A stretch of 51,041 bases of DNA from Chloroflexota bacterium (GCA_028875655.1 JAPPCX010000121.1:1-51041); one strand, 5' to 3'; counted from the stretch's first letter, positions 33,444 through 43,319 are shown. The notes: a model not told the origin generated them from the sequence alone. Numbers and translations are program-made.

Positions 33444-34424
33444 TCAGGCCGGTACCAGGCTCCCGGTCTTTACCTGGGTGCACCAGTGCCGGTATTTGGG
33501 GTTGTTGCCCACCACGATGTCGAAGTAGAGGCGCTGCAATTCGCTGGAGATGGGGCCCGGCTGCCCGTCGGCGATGGGCCGGCAGTCCAGCTCCACCACC
33601 GGCGTGAGGTGGGCGGCGGTGCCGCTGAGGAAGACCTCATCGGCGAGGTACAGCTCACTGCGGTCGATGGTGCGCATGTCGATGTCCAGGCCCAACTCGG
33701 TGCGGGCGAGTTGCATCACGGTGTCCCGGGTGATGCCGCCCAGGGCGTTGTCCTCCAGGCCCGGGGTGTAGATGCGCCCGTCCTTGACCATGAACAGGTT
33801 TTCGCCGGAACCCTCAGAGACATGGCCGTCGTGGTTGAGCAGGATGGCCTCGTCAAAGCCGCTGAGGGTGGCCTCGGTCTTGGCGAGGATGCTGTTGACG
33901 TAGATGCCGCAGGCCTTGATGCGAGCGGGGATCATGGGGTCGTCAACGCGCCGCCACGAGGAGGTGCAGCAGCGCAGGCGGTCGCTGCCCAGGTAGTTTC
34001 CGAAGGGAACGGTGATGAGGGTGAAGTCGGCCGCCAGTTCCTGGAGCTTGAGGTTGGCGACGAGTTCCTCGCTCTTGTAGGCGAGCGGGCGGATGTAGAT
34101 GTCGGAATCGTGCCGGTTCTGCTTGACCAGCTCCACGGTGATGTCGCAGAGTTCGTCGGCGGTGTAGGGAATGTCCAGCATGAGGATGCGGCAGCCGTCG
34201 AGCAGGCGGACGTAGTGCTCGCGCATGCGGAAGATGTTGATGGCTTCCTGCTCGGCGTTCCAGTTGCCGCGGATGCCCTCGAAAACGCCGGTGCCGTAGT
34301 GGAGAGCGTGGGTCATTACGCTTACTTTGGCCTCGCTTACGGGAACGAACCGGCCACGGAAGAAGACCTGGAGTTCGTCGGCGTTGAAGGAAGCCTGGCC
34401 GTTGTTGGCGCCGTTGGTAGTCAC
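33444..34424 (-). CDS. ilvE: Branched-chain amino acid aminotransferase
   Basis: PLP enzyme that transaminates Leu, Ile and Val; 326 residues from the GTG at 34424, with AAGGGGG 8 nt upstream (the open frame to 34487 is not supported). Family IV features are clear: ALHYGTGVFEGIRG, IYIRPLAY, KACGIYVNSILAKTEA (PLP-Lys region), GFDEAILL, VSEGSGENLFMVKDG, GITRDTVMQLA. Its promoter lies inside the 3' end of the preceding small gene. Confidence 0.93.
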   Translation of the reverse strand: MTTNGANNGQASFNADELQVFFRGRFVPVSEAKVSVMTHALHYGTGVFEGIRGNWNAEQEAINIFRMREHYVRLLDGCRILMLDIPYTADELCDITVELVKQNRHDSDIYIRPLAYKSEELVANLKLQELAADFTLITVPFGNYLGSDRLRCCTSSWRRVDDPMIPARIKACGIYVNSILAKTEATLSGFDEAILLNHDGHVSEGSGENLFMVKDGRIYTPGLEDNALGGITRDTVMQLARTELGLDIDMRTIDRSELYLADEVFLSGTAAHLTPVVELDCRPIADGQPGPISSELQRLYFDIVVGNNPKYRHWCTQVKTGSLVPA

Positions 34425-34435
34425 GTAATGCCCCC

Positions 34436-34699
34436 TTATGAGCAAAGATTGCCGGGTATTATAGCGTTGGGCGCAAAAAGTTGGCAATCTTGGAAGTAGC
34501 GGCGGAGGCGCATGAAGGTGGAGAGGCGGAAGCCGGCTTTGGCGACGCGCTGGATGACGTCGTGGGGCTCCGGGGGTTCGGTGGGATCCCAGTCGTCGCT
34601 GACGGCTTGGGCGATGCGGCGCATCTTGATGATGGCGAGTTCGGGGGCGAACCGGCGGTTGAGGGCGTTGATGCGGCGGCGGATTTGGGAGATGGTCAT
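34436..34699 (-). CDS. Hypothetical protein, 87 residues
   Basis: A strong GGAGG 7 nt before the ATG argues that it is expressed. Basic, helical N-terminus (MTISQIRRRINALNRRFAPE), an acidic/Pro centre (DDWDPTEPPEPHD), and a basic C-terminal helix. No family recognised; it has no membrane segment. The last part overlaps the ilvE promoter. Confidence 0.6.
   Translation of the reverse strand: MTISQIRRRINALNRRFAPELAIIKMRRIAQAVSDDWDPTEPPEPHDVIQRVAKAGFRLSTFMRLRRYFQDCQLFAPNAIIPGNLCS
34458..34487 (-). promoter_or_regulatory. Promoter of ilvE-plsY
   Basis: Minus strand: -35 TTGCCA (34487-34482), 18-bp spacer, -10 TATAAT (34463-34458). Transcription would begin about 27 nt before the ilvE GTG start. 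Confidence 0.6.
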
Positions 34700-35274
34700 G
34701 GGATTACCTCCGAGAGGGAGTTATTGGCATGGATGAAACCGCCAGAGGCGGACCTACGGCAGGATGGACGGGATTATGGGATTTCCCGCTTATTTCCGCT
34801 CATTTCGGTTCGTTTGAGTAGGGCGTTGGGGTAGGTTATCGCGGTGAATGGGGGACGATTGGGCGGGTGTTGGGGGTGATATTGGTGTTTTCGGCGGGCA
34901 TTTGAGAGGGTTTTGGGGGTGGTGGTTTGACAGGCTCACCATGAGCGGGTCGTGGCTGCATGAGCGGGAGTTGGGCGATTGGATGGTTTAGTTAATGGTA
35001 CGGATGGATGGAGGCTAGGGACAAGGGGGAAAGCGTCACTTATGGGGTGCAAATTGGACCGGGGACAACCTGGACATCCTACTTTTTCAAAAATTTGGCA
35101 AAATCGGCATGCCGGCTGCGTCTCGCGGTTTGGCTTGGCTTTGGTATAAAAGCGGCGTTGCACGGAGCGGCGGCGGCTCGCCTGTTGTGACTCAACACGC
35201 CGTCGCTCCAACTTCATACTGAAGGCTGGGTTCCTGCTTTCGCGGGAATGACGGAACCAAAGAGGGAATACAAA
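34700..35274. other. Gene-poor stretch with repeats
   Basis: 575 bases with no supported gene. It holds the CCGCCAGAGGCGG palindrome (34739-34751), a GT-rich, strand-skewed section (about 34800-34925), a family D repeat (34924-34950) and a family A repeat (35228-35254) just before the coiled-coil gene. A 30-codon frame at 34729-34821 has a GGGAG upstream but overlaps the palindrome and is not believed. Confidence 0.6.
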
Positions 35275-35967
35275 ATGCCGGAACAATTTTCCAACGAACT
35301 GACGCAACGATTGCGCAAGGCCGAAGAAGCCGCGGCATACGTCGAGAGGCTGGAATCCCTGGCTTCCGAGGCGCCCGCACTGCGGGAACAGGTGAGCATA
35401 CTGCAACGGATGGAGGAGCGGGAGCGCCACCGGGAGGACGGGCTGGAACGGGCGCGTTTCGCGCTGGAAGCGGCGAACCGGGCGCAGCAGAACCTGCCCG
35501 AGATCGTGGCCGGCGCGGCCAACCTGGTGAACCGGATGGCGGAGACGCTGCGGGAAGTGGATACCTTGCGCCGGGAAGCCACCGCCGCCCTGAGCGTGGT
35601 TGACCGCATGGACTACGAGGACGAGCTGGACCAGATACCGGAACCCCAGGAAGGCGAGCAGGACGGCGGATTCGCCCGGGACCCGCAGTCCAGCCGGATG
35701 ATCATCGCGTCGCGTCACGGCAGCACGCGGGTGCGGCAGATGATTGAGGCGATGTGCCCCGGGTTTGAGGTGTTCGCGGGCTGCGATCTGGACGCCGTTC
35801 CCATGCGGCGGGAACTGACGACGATGATCATGGCGCAGCTGGCTGCGGAGGTTGAAGCGAGCCGGCCGCAGCAGCGCCGGCCGGCTCCGCCGCCACCGCC
35901 GCAGATGTCGGAAGCGACGGGGGCGCCCGCGACTCCGGTTGTGCAGGAATCGGGGGCTGAGGGCTAG
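35275..35967 (+). CDS. Coiled-coil protein of unknown function
   Basis: 230 residues from the ATG at 35275 (GAGGG upstream; the open frame from 35248 starts in a repeat). Residues about 5-115 are a heptad-rich coiled coil (LRKAEEAAAYVERLESL, then QVSILQRMEERERHRE). A compact segment follows (MIIASRHGSTRVRQMIEAMC, then GFEVFAGCDLDAVPMRRELT) and a Pro/Ala-rich tail. No signal peptide or membrane segment. It ends 19 bp before the first FtsX-type permease gene and is probably in the same transcript, so it might be a cytoplasmic adaptor of those permeases (inference). Confidence 0.7.
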   Translation: MPEQFSNELTQRLRKAEEAAAYVERLESLASEAPALREQVSILQRMEERERHREDGLERARFALEAANRAQQNLPEIVAGAANLVNRMAETLREVDTLRREATAALSVVDRMDYEDELDQIPEPQEGEQDGGFARDPQSSRMIIASRHGSTRVRQMIEAMCPGFEVFAGCDLDAVPMRRELTTMIMAQLAAEVEASRPQQRRPAPPPPPQMSEATGAPATPVVQESGAEG

Positions 35968-35986
35968 GATATGGTATCCTGCCGGG

Positions 35987-38900
35987 ATGCAAAACTTTGG
36001 CTTGCTGCTATGGCTGCTGCCCCGGCGGATGCGTTCGGCGTGGGGGCTGCTGGCCGTCACCGCGTTCGGCGTGCTGGCGGCGGTCACGATCATGGCCCTG
36101 GGCGCGATGTATTCGCAAGCCCTGGCGGAAGCGGGCCTGCGGCACTCCCTGGCGGTGACGTCTCCGACCATCATAAACACGCAGGTGGTGGTGCGAAACC
36201 GTCCGATGGGGCCGGAGGATTACGCGGCCCTGCGCACCGATATTGAGGGGATTGTCCAGGAGGACGTGGGCTATCTGCTCAGGGACGTACACCGCTACGC
36301 CAAGATGCTGCCCAGCCTGCCGCTGACGCAGGTGGGAGCGCCGTATGGCGTGAACGACGCTCCGCTGGGCCGGCCCTTTTTTGTAACGGGATTTACCGAA
36401 CACTCGCGCCTGACGGAAGGACGCTGGCCGTCGGATGCGGTGACCATGGATGCCGGCGGCTGTCCGCATCTGGACCCGCCCGGGTGCCCCAGGATCGAGG
36501 GCGTGATGGGGGTGGATACCGCGCGCCTGCTGGGTTGGGGAGTGGGCAAGGAGACCTGGTTGGTGGTGTTCGAGGGCGATGACCCAGAGCCCGCCGAGTA
36601 CATCGCGGTAACCATCGTGGGCATCGCGGAAGCCATCGACCCGCGAGCCGAGTACTGGATGGGGTCGTCCGATTACTTTCGGTTCAGCGACTGGGAAGGC
36701 CGGCCGGTGGCGCCGATATACGTGTCGGAAGGCGCATACTTCAACGGCATAGGGGAACCGTATCCGACGCTGGTGGGCGACTACGGATGGTTCCTGTACA
36801 TCGTTCCCGACCTTATCACCTCCGATACGGTGCAGCAGACGCGGGATGACCTGACGGCGCTGGAAACGGACATCAATAGTCAATACCCGCGTTCGTACAT
36901 CCTGACCGGCCTGGAAAACAGCCGGGGCACCGGTTTGCTGGCCACCTACCAGCGAGAGCTGACCCTGGCCCGGGCGCCGTTGTTCCTGTTCATCTCGCTG
37001 GTGGTGGTGGTGATCCTGTATTTCCTGGCGCTGGCGGTCAGCCTGCTGGCGGGCGCGCGGTCGGCTGAATCTTCGATGATGCGGAGCCGGGGCGCCAGCG
37101 TGGGCCAAATCAGCGGGATGCTGGCGGTTGGCGAAGGTCTGATCGTGGTGGCGGCGACGGCCATTGGGCCGCTGCTGGCGTGGGGAATCGGCAGCCTGTT
37201 CCTGGTGGGTTCCATCAACCCGGCCGACCGGGCCGGCGTGGGCGACACGCCCCTGGACGTAAGTTTGTCCTGGCAGATGTACGCCATGGGCGCGCTGGGG
37301 GGACTGTTGAGCCTGGCGGTGCTCACGGTGGCGGGAGGGAACCTGGCCCGGCTGGGCATCCTGGACTTCCTGCGGGCGCGGGCCCGGCCGCCGTCGGCTC
37401 CGTGGCTGCAACGGTATTACATCGACGTGCTGGCGGTGGTGGCGCTGGGCGTGTTGATCTGGCAGATCCGGCAACGGGGCGGGTTTGTGGAAGGCAGCCT
37501 GACCGGGCGCGGGCCGTCGCTGGACCCGTCGCTGCTGGTAGCACCGTCGGCGGCGTTGCTGACGCTGGCGTTCCTGATGCTGCGCGCGCTGCCCTGGTTA
37601 ATGAAGGCCACGGCGTGGGCCGGCCAGCGAGCGGCTCCGGCGTGGGCCGCGCTGTCGCTGCGACGCATGGCCCGGCACCCGCTGCCCTACGCATCGCTGA
37701 CGGTGGTGGTGACGCTGGCGGCGGCCCTGGGGGTATTCGCCGGGTCGTTCCAGACTACGCTGGCCCGCAGCGAAGCGGACCAAGCCAGCCATCGGATCGG
37801 TGGCGACATGGTCCTGGGCGGCGCCCGGTTCCTGGGCAGGGCGGAAACCGAACGAGTGGACCGGCTGCTAGCCATCGACGGCGTGAATGCGGTGGCGCCG
37901 GTGATCCGCGAGTCGGTGGGTTTTCTGGACGGAGGGACGCAACGCGGGATCGTGATGGGGGTTGACCCGATCACAATGCCGGCCACGACCTGGTGGCGCG
38001 AGGACTTCGCGGAAGGGGAGCCGGTCCCGCTGGACACGCTGCTGGCCCCGCTGCGCCGCACACTGACGCCGGAAGCGGCGGGAGTGGCGCTGCCGCCGGG
38101 CACCGAGCGGGTTGGCATCTGGGCGCGACGGGACGACGGGGAAAACGTGGGCGCGGGTGTGCCGCTGCCCAGCTACCGGCTGTGGGCGCGCATCGGCAAC
38201 GAGCAGGGAATGTATCGCAACCTGGAGATGGGAGTGCTCGCGCCGCAGTTCGGGAGAGGGGAACCGTGGCAATACCTTTCCGCGCCATTGGCGACGGAAC
38301 ATCAAACCCTGTCGGATGAGGAACGGTGGCGGGTGGTCTCGGTGCATATATCCGGCGACACTTTCTCGCGGACGCCGCCGGGGGGACTGTCATTCGACGA
38401 CATCACGGCGCACGGGCCGAGCCTGCCCGAAGGCGAGGTGGTGGTGGAAGGGTTCGAGGAAGTAGGCCCCTGGACGGCACTGCCCCAGGGTGGGAACGTG
38501 GCTGACCGCACGGAGCGCACACCCGAGGCGGCCCGCAGCGGCGATGCGGGTCTGTGGATCAGGTGGGAAGAACCGCTGGGCCGCTCGCCCCGGGGCATCA
38601 TAATACCGCCGGGCCAGTTGCCGTTGCCGGCGTTGGCCGGCCCCCAGTTCGAGGTGGGCCAACGGGTGCGGATCACGGTTGACGGCTACGTGGTACCCAC
38701 GCGGGTTACGGGCACGGTGAATCACTTCCCAACGCTGGATAACGGGCGTCCGTTCGTGGTGGTGTCGGTACATGAGCTGCGGGCCTGGCTGGACCAGGCG
38801 CCGGGAGCCAGTCCGATCACGCCCGACGAGTGGTGGTTCAACATATCAGATGACCCCGGCCTGGACCGGGAGGCGGTGGCCGTCGCGATACAGGACGTAG

Positions 38901-39397
38901 GGTATCGACTATCGTTCCTGCGCGACCGGGTGGCGGAGGTTGACCTGGCCACGAGGAACCCGTTGGCCGGCGGAGCCTGGGACGCGCTGGCCGGGATCGG
39001 GCTGGCGACGCTGGCCCTGGCCGTGGGGCTGGCGCTTTGCGCGCACGCGGCAGTAGCGGTGCGCGAGCAGCGGGTGGACCTGTCGGTGGGGGCGGCTCTA
39101 GGGCTGCCGCTCTGGCAGCGTTTGGCCGGGCTGGCGCTGGAACGCGCCATAGTCGGAGCGCTGGGCATCGTCATCGGAGGGCTGGCCGGCTGGGCGCTGG
39201 CCCGGTGGACGCTGGGTGAACTGGCCGGAAACGTCGCCGGCGGAGAAGTGACGCCGCCGCTGGTGTTCATTGCGCAGGGGCCATGGCTGGCAGCGACCTT
39301 CATTTGCCTGGCGATAGCGGCGGCGGCGGCGATGGCGCTGGGCGGGATGACGGCCAGCCGGCTGCATCCGCCGGAAGTGTTGCGGGAGACGGGGTGA
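35987..39397 (+). CDS. FtsX/MacB-type ABC transporter permease, large
   Basis: 1136 residues from the ATG at 35987; the open frame upstream overlaps the coiled-coil gene and is not used. One N-terminal helix (about 18-40) is followed by a large extracytoplasmic domain of nearly 290 residues. Then comes an FtsX core (helices near 331-355, 374-408, 428-452), further helices (477-496, 512-535, 568-588), a second large outside domain of about 400 residues, and a C-terminal FtsX core (about 996-1024, 1047-1075, 1097-1120). This duplicated layout is seen in LolC/E- or MacB-related exporters that extract or move lipids, lipoproteins or peptides. No ATPase domain is present. Confidence 0.85.
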   Translation: MQNFGLLLWLLPRRMRSAWGLLAVTAFGVLAAVTIMALGAMYSQALAEAGLRHSLAVTSPTIINTQVVVRNRPMGPEDYAALRTDIEGIVQEDVGYLLRDVHRYAKMLPSLPLTQVGAPYGVNDAPLGRPFFVTGFTEHSRLTEGRWPSDAVTMDAGGCPHLDPPGCPRIEGVMGVDTARLLGWGVGKETWLVVFEGDDPEPAEYIAVTIVGIAEAIDPRAEYWMGSSDYFRFSDWEGRPVAPIYVSEGAYFNGIGEPYPTLVGDYGWFLYIVPDLITSDTVQQTRDDLTALETDINSQYPRSYILTGLENSRGTGLLATYQRELTLARAPLFLFISLVVVVILYFLALAVSLLAGARSAESSMMRSRGASVGQISGMLAVGEGLIVVAATAIGPLLAWGIGSLFLVGSINPADRAGVGDTPLDVSLSWQMYAMGALGGLLSLAVLTVAGGNLARLGILDFLRARARPPSAPWLQRYYIDVLAVVALGVLIWQIRQRGGFVEGSLTGRGPSLDPSLLVAPSAALLTLAFLMLRALPWLMKATAWAGQRAAPAWAALSLRRMARHPLPYASLTVVVTLAAALGVFAGSFQTTLARSEADQASHRIGGDMVLGGARFLGRAETERVDRLLAIDGVNAVAPVIRESVGFLDGGTQRGIVMGVDPITMPATTWWREDFAEGEPVPLDTLLAPLRRTLTPEAAGVALPPGTERVGIWARRDDGENVGAGVPLPSYRLWARIGNEQGMYRNLEMGVLAPQFGRGEPWQYLSAPLATEHQTLSDEERWRVVSVHISGDTFSRTPPGGLSFDDITAHGPSLPEGEVVVEGFEEVGPWTALPQGGNVADRTERTPEAARSGDAGLWIRWEEPLGRSPRGIIIPPGQLPLPALAGPQFEVGQRVRITVDGYVVPTRVTGTVNHFPTLDNGRPFVVVSVHELRAWLDQAPGASPITPDEWWFNISDDPGLDREAVAVAIQDVGYRLSFLRDRVAEVDLATRNPLAGGAWDALAGIGLATLALAVGLALCAHAAVAVREQRVDLSVGAALGLPLWQRLAGLALERAIVGALGIVIGGLAGWALARWTLGELAGNVAGGEVTPPLVFIAQGPWLAATFICLAIAAAAAMALGGMTASRLHPPEVLRETG

Positions 39398-42300
39398 TGG
39401 CCGCTATCCTCAACCTGGGCTACGTTCTGGCGCGGAGGCGGCTGATGTCGTCTTTCCGGATCGAGCTGACGGTGCTGCTGGGGGTCACACTGGCGGTGGT
39501 GCTGCTGTCCAGCGCGGTGGTGTTCAACGACCTGCTGGCCGAGACCGCGCTGCGCCGAACGCTGGCCGAGGCGGATTCGGGCGACGTGAACATCTGGGTA
39601 CGCGTGTTCAATGACCTGGACGACCCGCGGGTGGCGACGGCGGCCAGCGACCGGTACCGGAACGCCCAGCGATTCGTTGACGAGCGCGTGCTTCCGGCCC
39701 TGGGCGGCGCCATCGGCGAGGCGTCCTTCCAGGTGGAAACGGCGACGTTCTACTTCACCGGTCGGCCCAACCTGGACCTGCCCAACGACGTCCGGCCACG
39801 GGGACGACTGCAATACCTGTCGGAGGTGCAGGAAGGGAAGGCGCGCCTGGTCGAGGGTCGCTGGCCGGGCATCGCCGGCGACGGCGGGTACGACGACAGC
39901 ACCGGGGCAACGGACGACGTTGTGATAGAGGTGGCCATTGACCCGACGGGCTTTGAGTTCCTGGGCATTCCGCTGGGCGAGGGGTTCAGCATCGTCCCCG
40001 CCACGGGCGGCGACGGGCAACCCTCCACGCGGGTGGTGGTGGTTGGAGTGATTGAGCCGGTGGACCGGGAGGAAGAATTCTGGTACCGGCGCGACAAACT
40101 GCTTTCCTATCACGATGACGACTGGACGCTGGTGCCGCTGTTCGCGTCGGAAGAGGCCTTGCGCCAACAGGTTGGACGGCGCTATCCCGGCATTTACACC
40201 AGTTCGGCGTGGTTCCTGCAGGTTGACCGCACCGGCCTGCCGGCGAAGCAGGTTGATGAGTTCCAGCTTGCGCTGAGGCAGATGCGCCGGGAGGTGGCGA
40301 ACCAACTGCCCAATGGCAGTACGTCCACCGGGCTGGCGAGGATTCTGGAAGACCACGAAGAGCGGTTGCTGCTGGCGCGGATTCCACTGTTTCTGATGGT
40401 GTTTCTGGTCACCGGGATCCTGGCCTATTACCTGACAATCACGGCTGGCATGGTGATCCGGGCGCGGGCCGCGGAAATCGCGATGCTCAAGAGCCGGGGC
40501 GCGACCACGTTTCAGATTGGCGTGCTGACGCTGGTGGAAGGGCTGCTGCTGGCCGTGCCGGCGGTGATCGTCGGGGTGCTGCTGTCGCCGCTGCTGGCCA
40601 AGGGATTGGGCGGGCTGGTATTCGACGCCGCCGCGATTGGGCAGGAGGCCAGCAGCGCGCCGGTGTCGCTGTCCTGGCAGGCGTTCGGCATGGGCGCAGC
40701 CGGCGCGGCGTTGGCGGTGCTGGTGCTGTCGTTGGCGACGCTGGCGGCGGCGGGCAAGGGCATCGTCGAGTTTCGCCAGGCCGGGGCCAGGCCGGCGCAG
40801 ACGCCCTTTGTCCACAGGTATTACCTGGACCTGCTGGCCCTGGTGGTCATCGCCTTTCTGTGGTGGCAGATCTCCAATCGCGGCACGGTGCTGACCCGGA
40901 GCCTGGGCGGGCGCGACCTGGAGATCGATTTTGCCCTGCTGCTGGGCCCGGTGCTGGGCCTGATTGCCCTGGGCCTCCTGGTGATGCGATTCTTCCCGCT
41001 GGCGATGGGGTTGCTGTCCCGAGTAGTGGGGCCGGTGGGTCCCGGCTGGCTGGTGCAGGGCCTGCGGCACATCGCGCGGGATCCCATCGCCCCTGGGAGC
41101 CTGGTGGCACTGCTCATGCTGGCGACGGCGCTGGGCGTGGTGGGCAGCGCGTTTTCGGCTACGTTGAACCGCAGCCTGGATGACCGGGTGCGGTACGAGA
41201 CCGGAGCGGATATACGCATCCAGCACGACGCGGGACGCATACCGCGGGCCTATTCCGGCGCTTCCCGAGCGGTTCCCGACTCCGCCGAGGTGATGCGAAC
41301 GGAGGGAAGCCTGTTGACCGAAGGGTTCGGTTCGCAGCGCGTTTCGGTGCTGGCGGTTGAGTCGGAGCGGCTGGCGGAAGTAGCCTGGTGGCGGGAGGAT
41401 TTCGGCGAGGGCAACACGCTGGCCGAGCTGATGGCGGCGATTGAGCCGGACCGGGACGTGGCCGATGGGCTGCCGCTCCCGGAAGGTACCAGCGGTCTCT
41501 CCCTGTGGGCGCGCACGGGGGACTTGCAGAGCCGGCTGGTGAGCGTGTCGGCCCGCGTGCGCGACGGCGCCGGGCGCAACTATGACGTACCGCTGGGCGA
41601 CGTCGCCGGACGGGAGTGGGTACGGCTGGAGAGCGACCTTGCCCTGCGGTTGGGCAGGACGGGGCGCCCCACCGATAACGAGGAACGGCCGCGCATCGAC
41701 CAGCCGCCCCATACGTTGATCAACCTGCAGATAGTGGGGCGCACCGGCGGTGATCGTCCGGGCGTCCTGTTCATCGAAGAGTTGAGCGCGCAAACACCCG
41801 GGGGAGAAGTAGTGATTGCTCCGTTCGACACGGCGGACGGCTGGGGCGTGATCGAGGACTACGTGCGGCCCGGTCTGTATTCCCTAGAGACCAGCCGGAA
41901 CGTATCTCGTACCGGAGCTGGCGGCTCGACGGTTTTCAGTTGGGCGCCAGGAGGCATCGGAGCGCCCGGCCTGAAGCCCGGCGGCCCCACGGAGCCGTTG
42001 CCGGTGGTGGTGAGCCCCGGGATCCTGGAAGCCGCCGGGGCCGAGGTCGGAGACCGCATCAGCCTGGGCATGTCCACGTTTGCGCTGCCCGTGGAGATTG
42101 TGGAGGTGACCGACTTCTTCCCGACCGTTGACCCCCGCGAGCAGCCCTTCGTGGTCGCCGACCTGGGCGAGTTCGTGGAATACTCGAACCGGCACGGCCG
42201 GCGCATTTTTGGTGGCGCGGGCGAGCTTTGGGTTGACCGGGACAGTCTTCCGGGCGATTTGACCGGCGCGATGGCGGAGGCCGCCGCAGCCGACGAATTA

Positions 42301-42816
42301 ATCCGGGACATCGGGATAACCAGCGGCGGGGTGATGGTGGCCGAAGAGGAGATCGAGCTGCGAGGGCAGCAGCCATTGGCCAACGCCGGCTGGGGCGGTT
42401 TGCTGGTCATAATGTTCCTGGCCCTGGCGCTGGCCAGCGCTTCCGGCATCGCCCTGTTCTGTTGGTTGGATACTCGCGAGCGTCAGACCGAGTTCGCCCT
42501 GTTGCGCACCCTGGGCAGCAGCCGGGGGCAGCTCAACGCCGTGGTGTGGTTCAACCTGGCCATCGTGGTGATCGCCGGTGTGGCCGTCGGAACGTGGGCG
42601 GGCGCGCAGATCGGGGCGGCCCTTTTGCCGGTGCTGGAGGTCGCCGAGGGCGGCGTGCGCGCTACGCCACCGCTAACCTTTGAAACGGACTGGCGGATGC
42701 TGGCGTTGGCTTACGCCGTGCTGGCAGTGGTGAGCGTAGTGACCGTGTTCTGGCTGGCCTACGTGACGGGACGGCTGGAGGTACAGCGGGTGCTGCGGGC
42801 CGGCGAGGGAGGCTGA
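39397..42816 (+). CDS. FtsX/MacB-type ABC transporter permease, large (second)
   Basis: 1139 residues from the ATG at 39397, overlapping the previous stop by one base (TGATG), so the pair is translationally coupled. Same architecture as its neighbour: N-terminal helix (VLLGVTLAVVLLSSAVVF), outside domain, FtsX core from about residue 329 (PLFLMVFLVTGILAYYLTI), extra helices, second outside domain and C-terminal FtsX core (LLVIMFLALALASASGIALF, then LALAYAVLAVVSVVTVFW). The two proteins are diverged paralogues and probably form a heterodimer with an ATPase encoded elsewhere. Confidence 0.85.
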   Translation: MAAILNLGYVLARRRLMSSFRIELTVLLGVTLAVVLLSSAVVFNDLLAETALRRTLAEADSGDVNIWVRVFNDLDDPRVATAASDRYRNAQRFVDERVLPALGGAIGEASFQVETATFYFTGRPNLDLPNDVRPRGRLQYLSEVQEGKARLVEGRWPGIAGDGGYDDSTGATDDVVIEVAIDPTGFEFLGIPLGEGFSIVPATGGDGQPSTRVVVVGVIEPVDREEEFWYRRDKLLSYHDDDWTLVPLFASEEALRQQVGRRYPGIYTSSAWFLQVDRTGLPAKQVDEFQLALRQMRREVANQLPNGSTSTGLARILEDHEERLLLARIPLFLMVFLVTGILAYYLTITAGMVIRARAAEIAMLKSRGATTFQIGVLTLVEGLLLAVPAVIVGVLLSPLLAKGLGGLVFDAAAIGQEASSAPVSLSWQAFGMGAAGAALAVLVLSLATLAAAGKGIVEFRQAGARPAQTPFVHRYYLDLLALVVIAFLWWQISNRGTVLTRSLGGRDLEIDFALLLGPVLGLIALGLLVMRFFPLAMGLLSRVVGPVGPGWLVQGLRHIARDPIAPGSLVALLMLATALGVVGSAFSATLNRSLDDRVRYETGADIRIQHDAGRIPRAYSGASRAVPDSAEVMRTEGSLLTEGFGSQRVSVLAVESERLAEVAWWREDFGEGNTLAELMAAIEPDRDVADGLPLPEGTSGLSLWARTGDLQSRLVSVSARVRDGAGRNYDVPLGDVAGREWVRLESDLALRLGRTGRPTDNEERPRIDQPPHTLINLQIVGRTGGDRPGVLFIEELSAQTPGGEVVIAPFDTADGWGVIEDYVRPGLYSLETSRNVSRTGAGGSTVFSWAPGGIGAPGLKPGGPTEPLPVVVSPGILEAAGAEVGDRISLGMSTFALPVEIVEVTDFFPTVDPREQPFVVADLGEFVEYSNRHGRRIFGGAGELWVDRDSLPGDLTGAMAEAAAADELIRDIGITSGGVMVAEEEIELRGQQPLANAGWGGLLVIMFLALALASASGIALFCWLDTRERQTEFALLRTLGSSRGQLNAVVWFNLAIVVIAGVAVGTWAGAQIGAALLPVLEVAEGGVRATPPLTFETDWRMLALAYAVLAVVSVVTVFWLAYVTGRLEVQRVLRAGEGG

Positions 42817-42833
42817 CGCCGGCCCGCTTGCAA

Positions 42834-43319
42834 CTACCCGTGGTCTGCCCCGTTTCGCTGGCGCAACTCGGCGATAGCGCTGGTTAGTTCTGCAATCGTG
42901 GCTAGCATTGCCTGTCTCTCCTGGGCAGACTGCTGCCGTTCCTCACGCAGTTCGTTCATCAGCTGTTCGATGCGTTCGTCGGCACGCTTGCGTTCTTGGT
43001 CGGCACGCTTACGTTCTTGGTCGGCACGTTCTCGTTCTCGTCTGAGCATGATTGCGTTGATACCTCCCGTCAGCGTGGTTGCACCCAGCCAAGCCGCTGT
43101 GCAGCGTGACATGATGTCAACGTCGATGAAACTCGCAACGATGTTGGGGTTGCACAGTCCACTGGCTGCATTATCAACCGTGCAGGGCACCTTGGTAAAG
43201 TACCACACCAGCCAGGTGAATCCGGCGAGTAAGGCTCCCAATAGGACTGGGCCGCGCCAGAAATCGGCATCGTAACCCAACGTGTCCCAGAAGAGACTGC
43301 CGACGCGTAGTATCGACAT
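42834..43319 (-). CDS. Membrane protein with cytoplasmic coiled coil
   Basis: 161 residues. Two membrane segments (PVLLGALLAGFTWLVWYF and TAAWLGATTLTGGINAIML) flank a short loop with two Cys, then a charged helix with near-identical heptad triplets (RADQERK repeated) runs to the C-terminus. The ATG at 43319 directly follows the TAG of the CitE-like gene with no gap, so its translation is likely coupled to it. No family recognised. It is reminiscent of small phage or membrane coiled-coil proteins, but nothing else here is phage-like. Confidence 0.7.
   Translation of the reverse strand: MSILRVGSLFWDTLGYDADFWRGPVLLGALLAGFTWLVWYFTKVPCTVDNAASGLCNPNIVASFIDVDIMSRCTAAWLGATTLTGGINAIMLRRERERADQERKRADQERKRADERIEQLMNELREERQQSAQERQAMLATIAELTSAIAELRQRNGADHG
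42979..43041. repeat. 21-bp tandem repeat inside a coiled-coil gene
   Basis: Units TCGGCACGCTTGCGTTCTTGG (42979-42999), nearly identical at 43000-43020, and a degenerate third at 43021-43041. They encode the repeated heptad RADQERK on the minus strand. Confidence 0.8.

Noticed and set aside
34729-34821. 30-codon frame with GGGAG upstream
   Set aside because: Overlaps a dispersed palindrome and low-complexity sequence, and lacks any neighbour that would use it.
36008-37474. Minus-strand frame of 488 codons opposite the first FtsX gene
   Set aside because: Same low-complexity antisense type, no ribosome binding site and no family resemblance.
38722-41793. Very long minus-strand reading frame (over 1000 codons) opposite the two FtsX genes
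   Set aside because: Codon-position shadow of GC-rich coding sequence; the product is low-complexity (Arg, Gln, His, Pro) with no domain, and the plus-strand proteins have clear membrane architecture.
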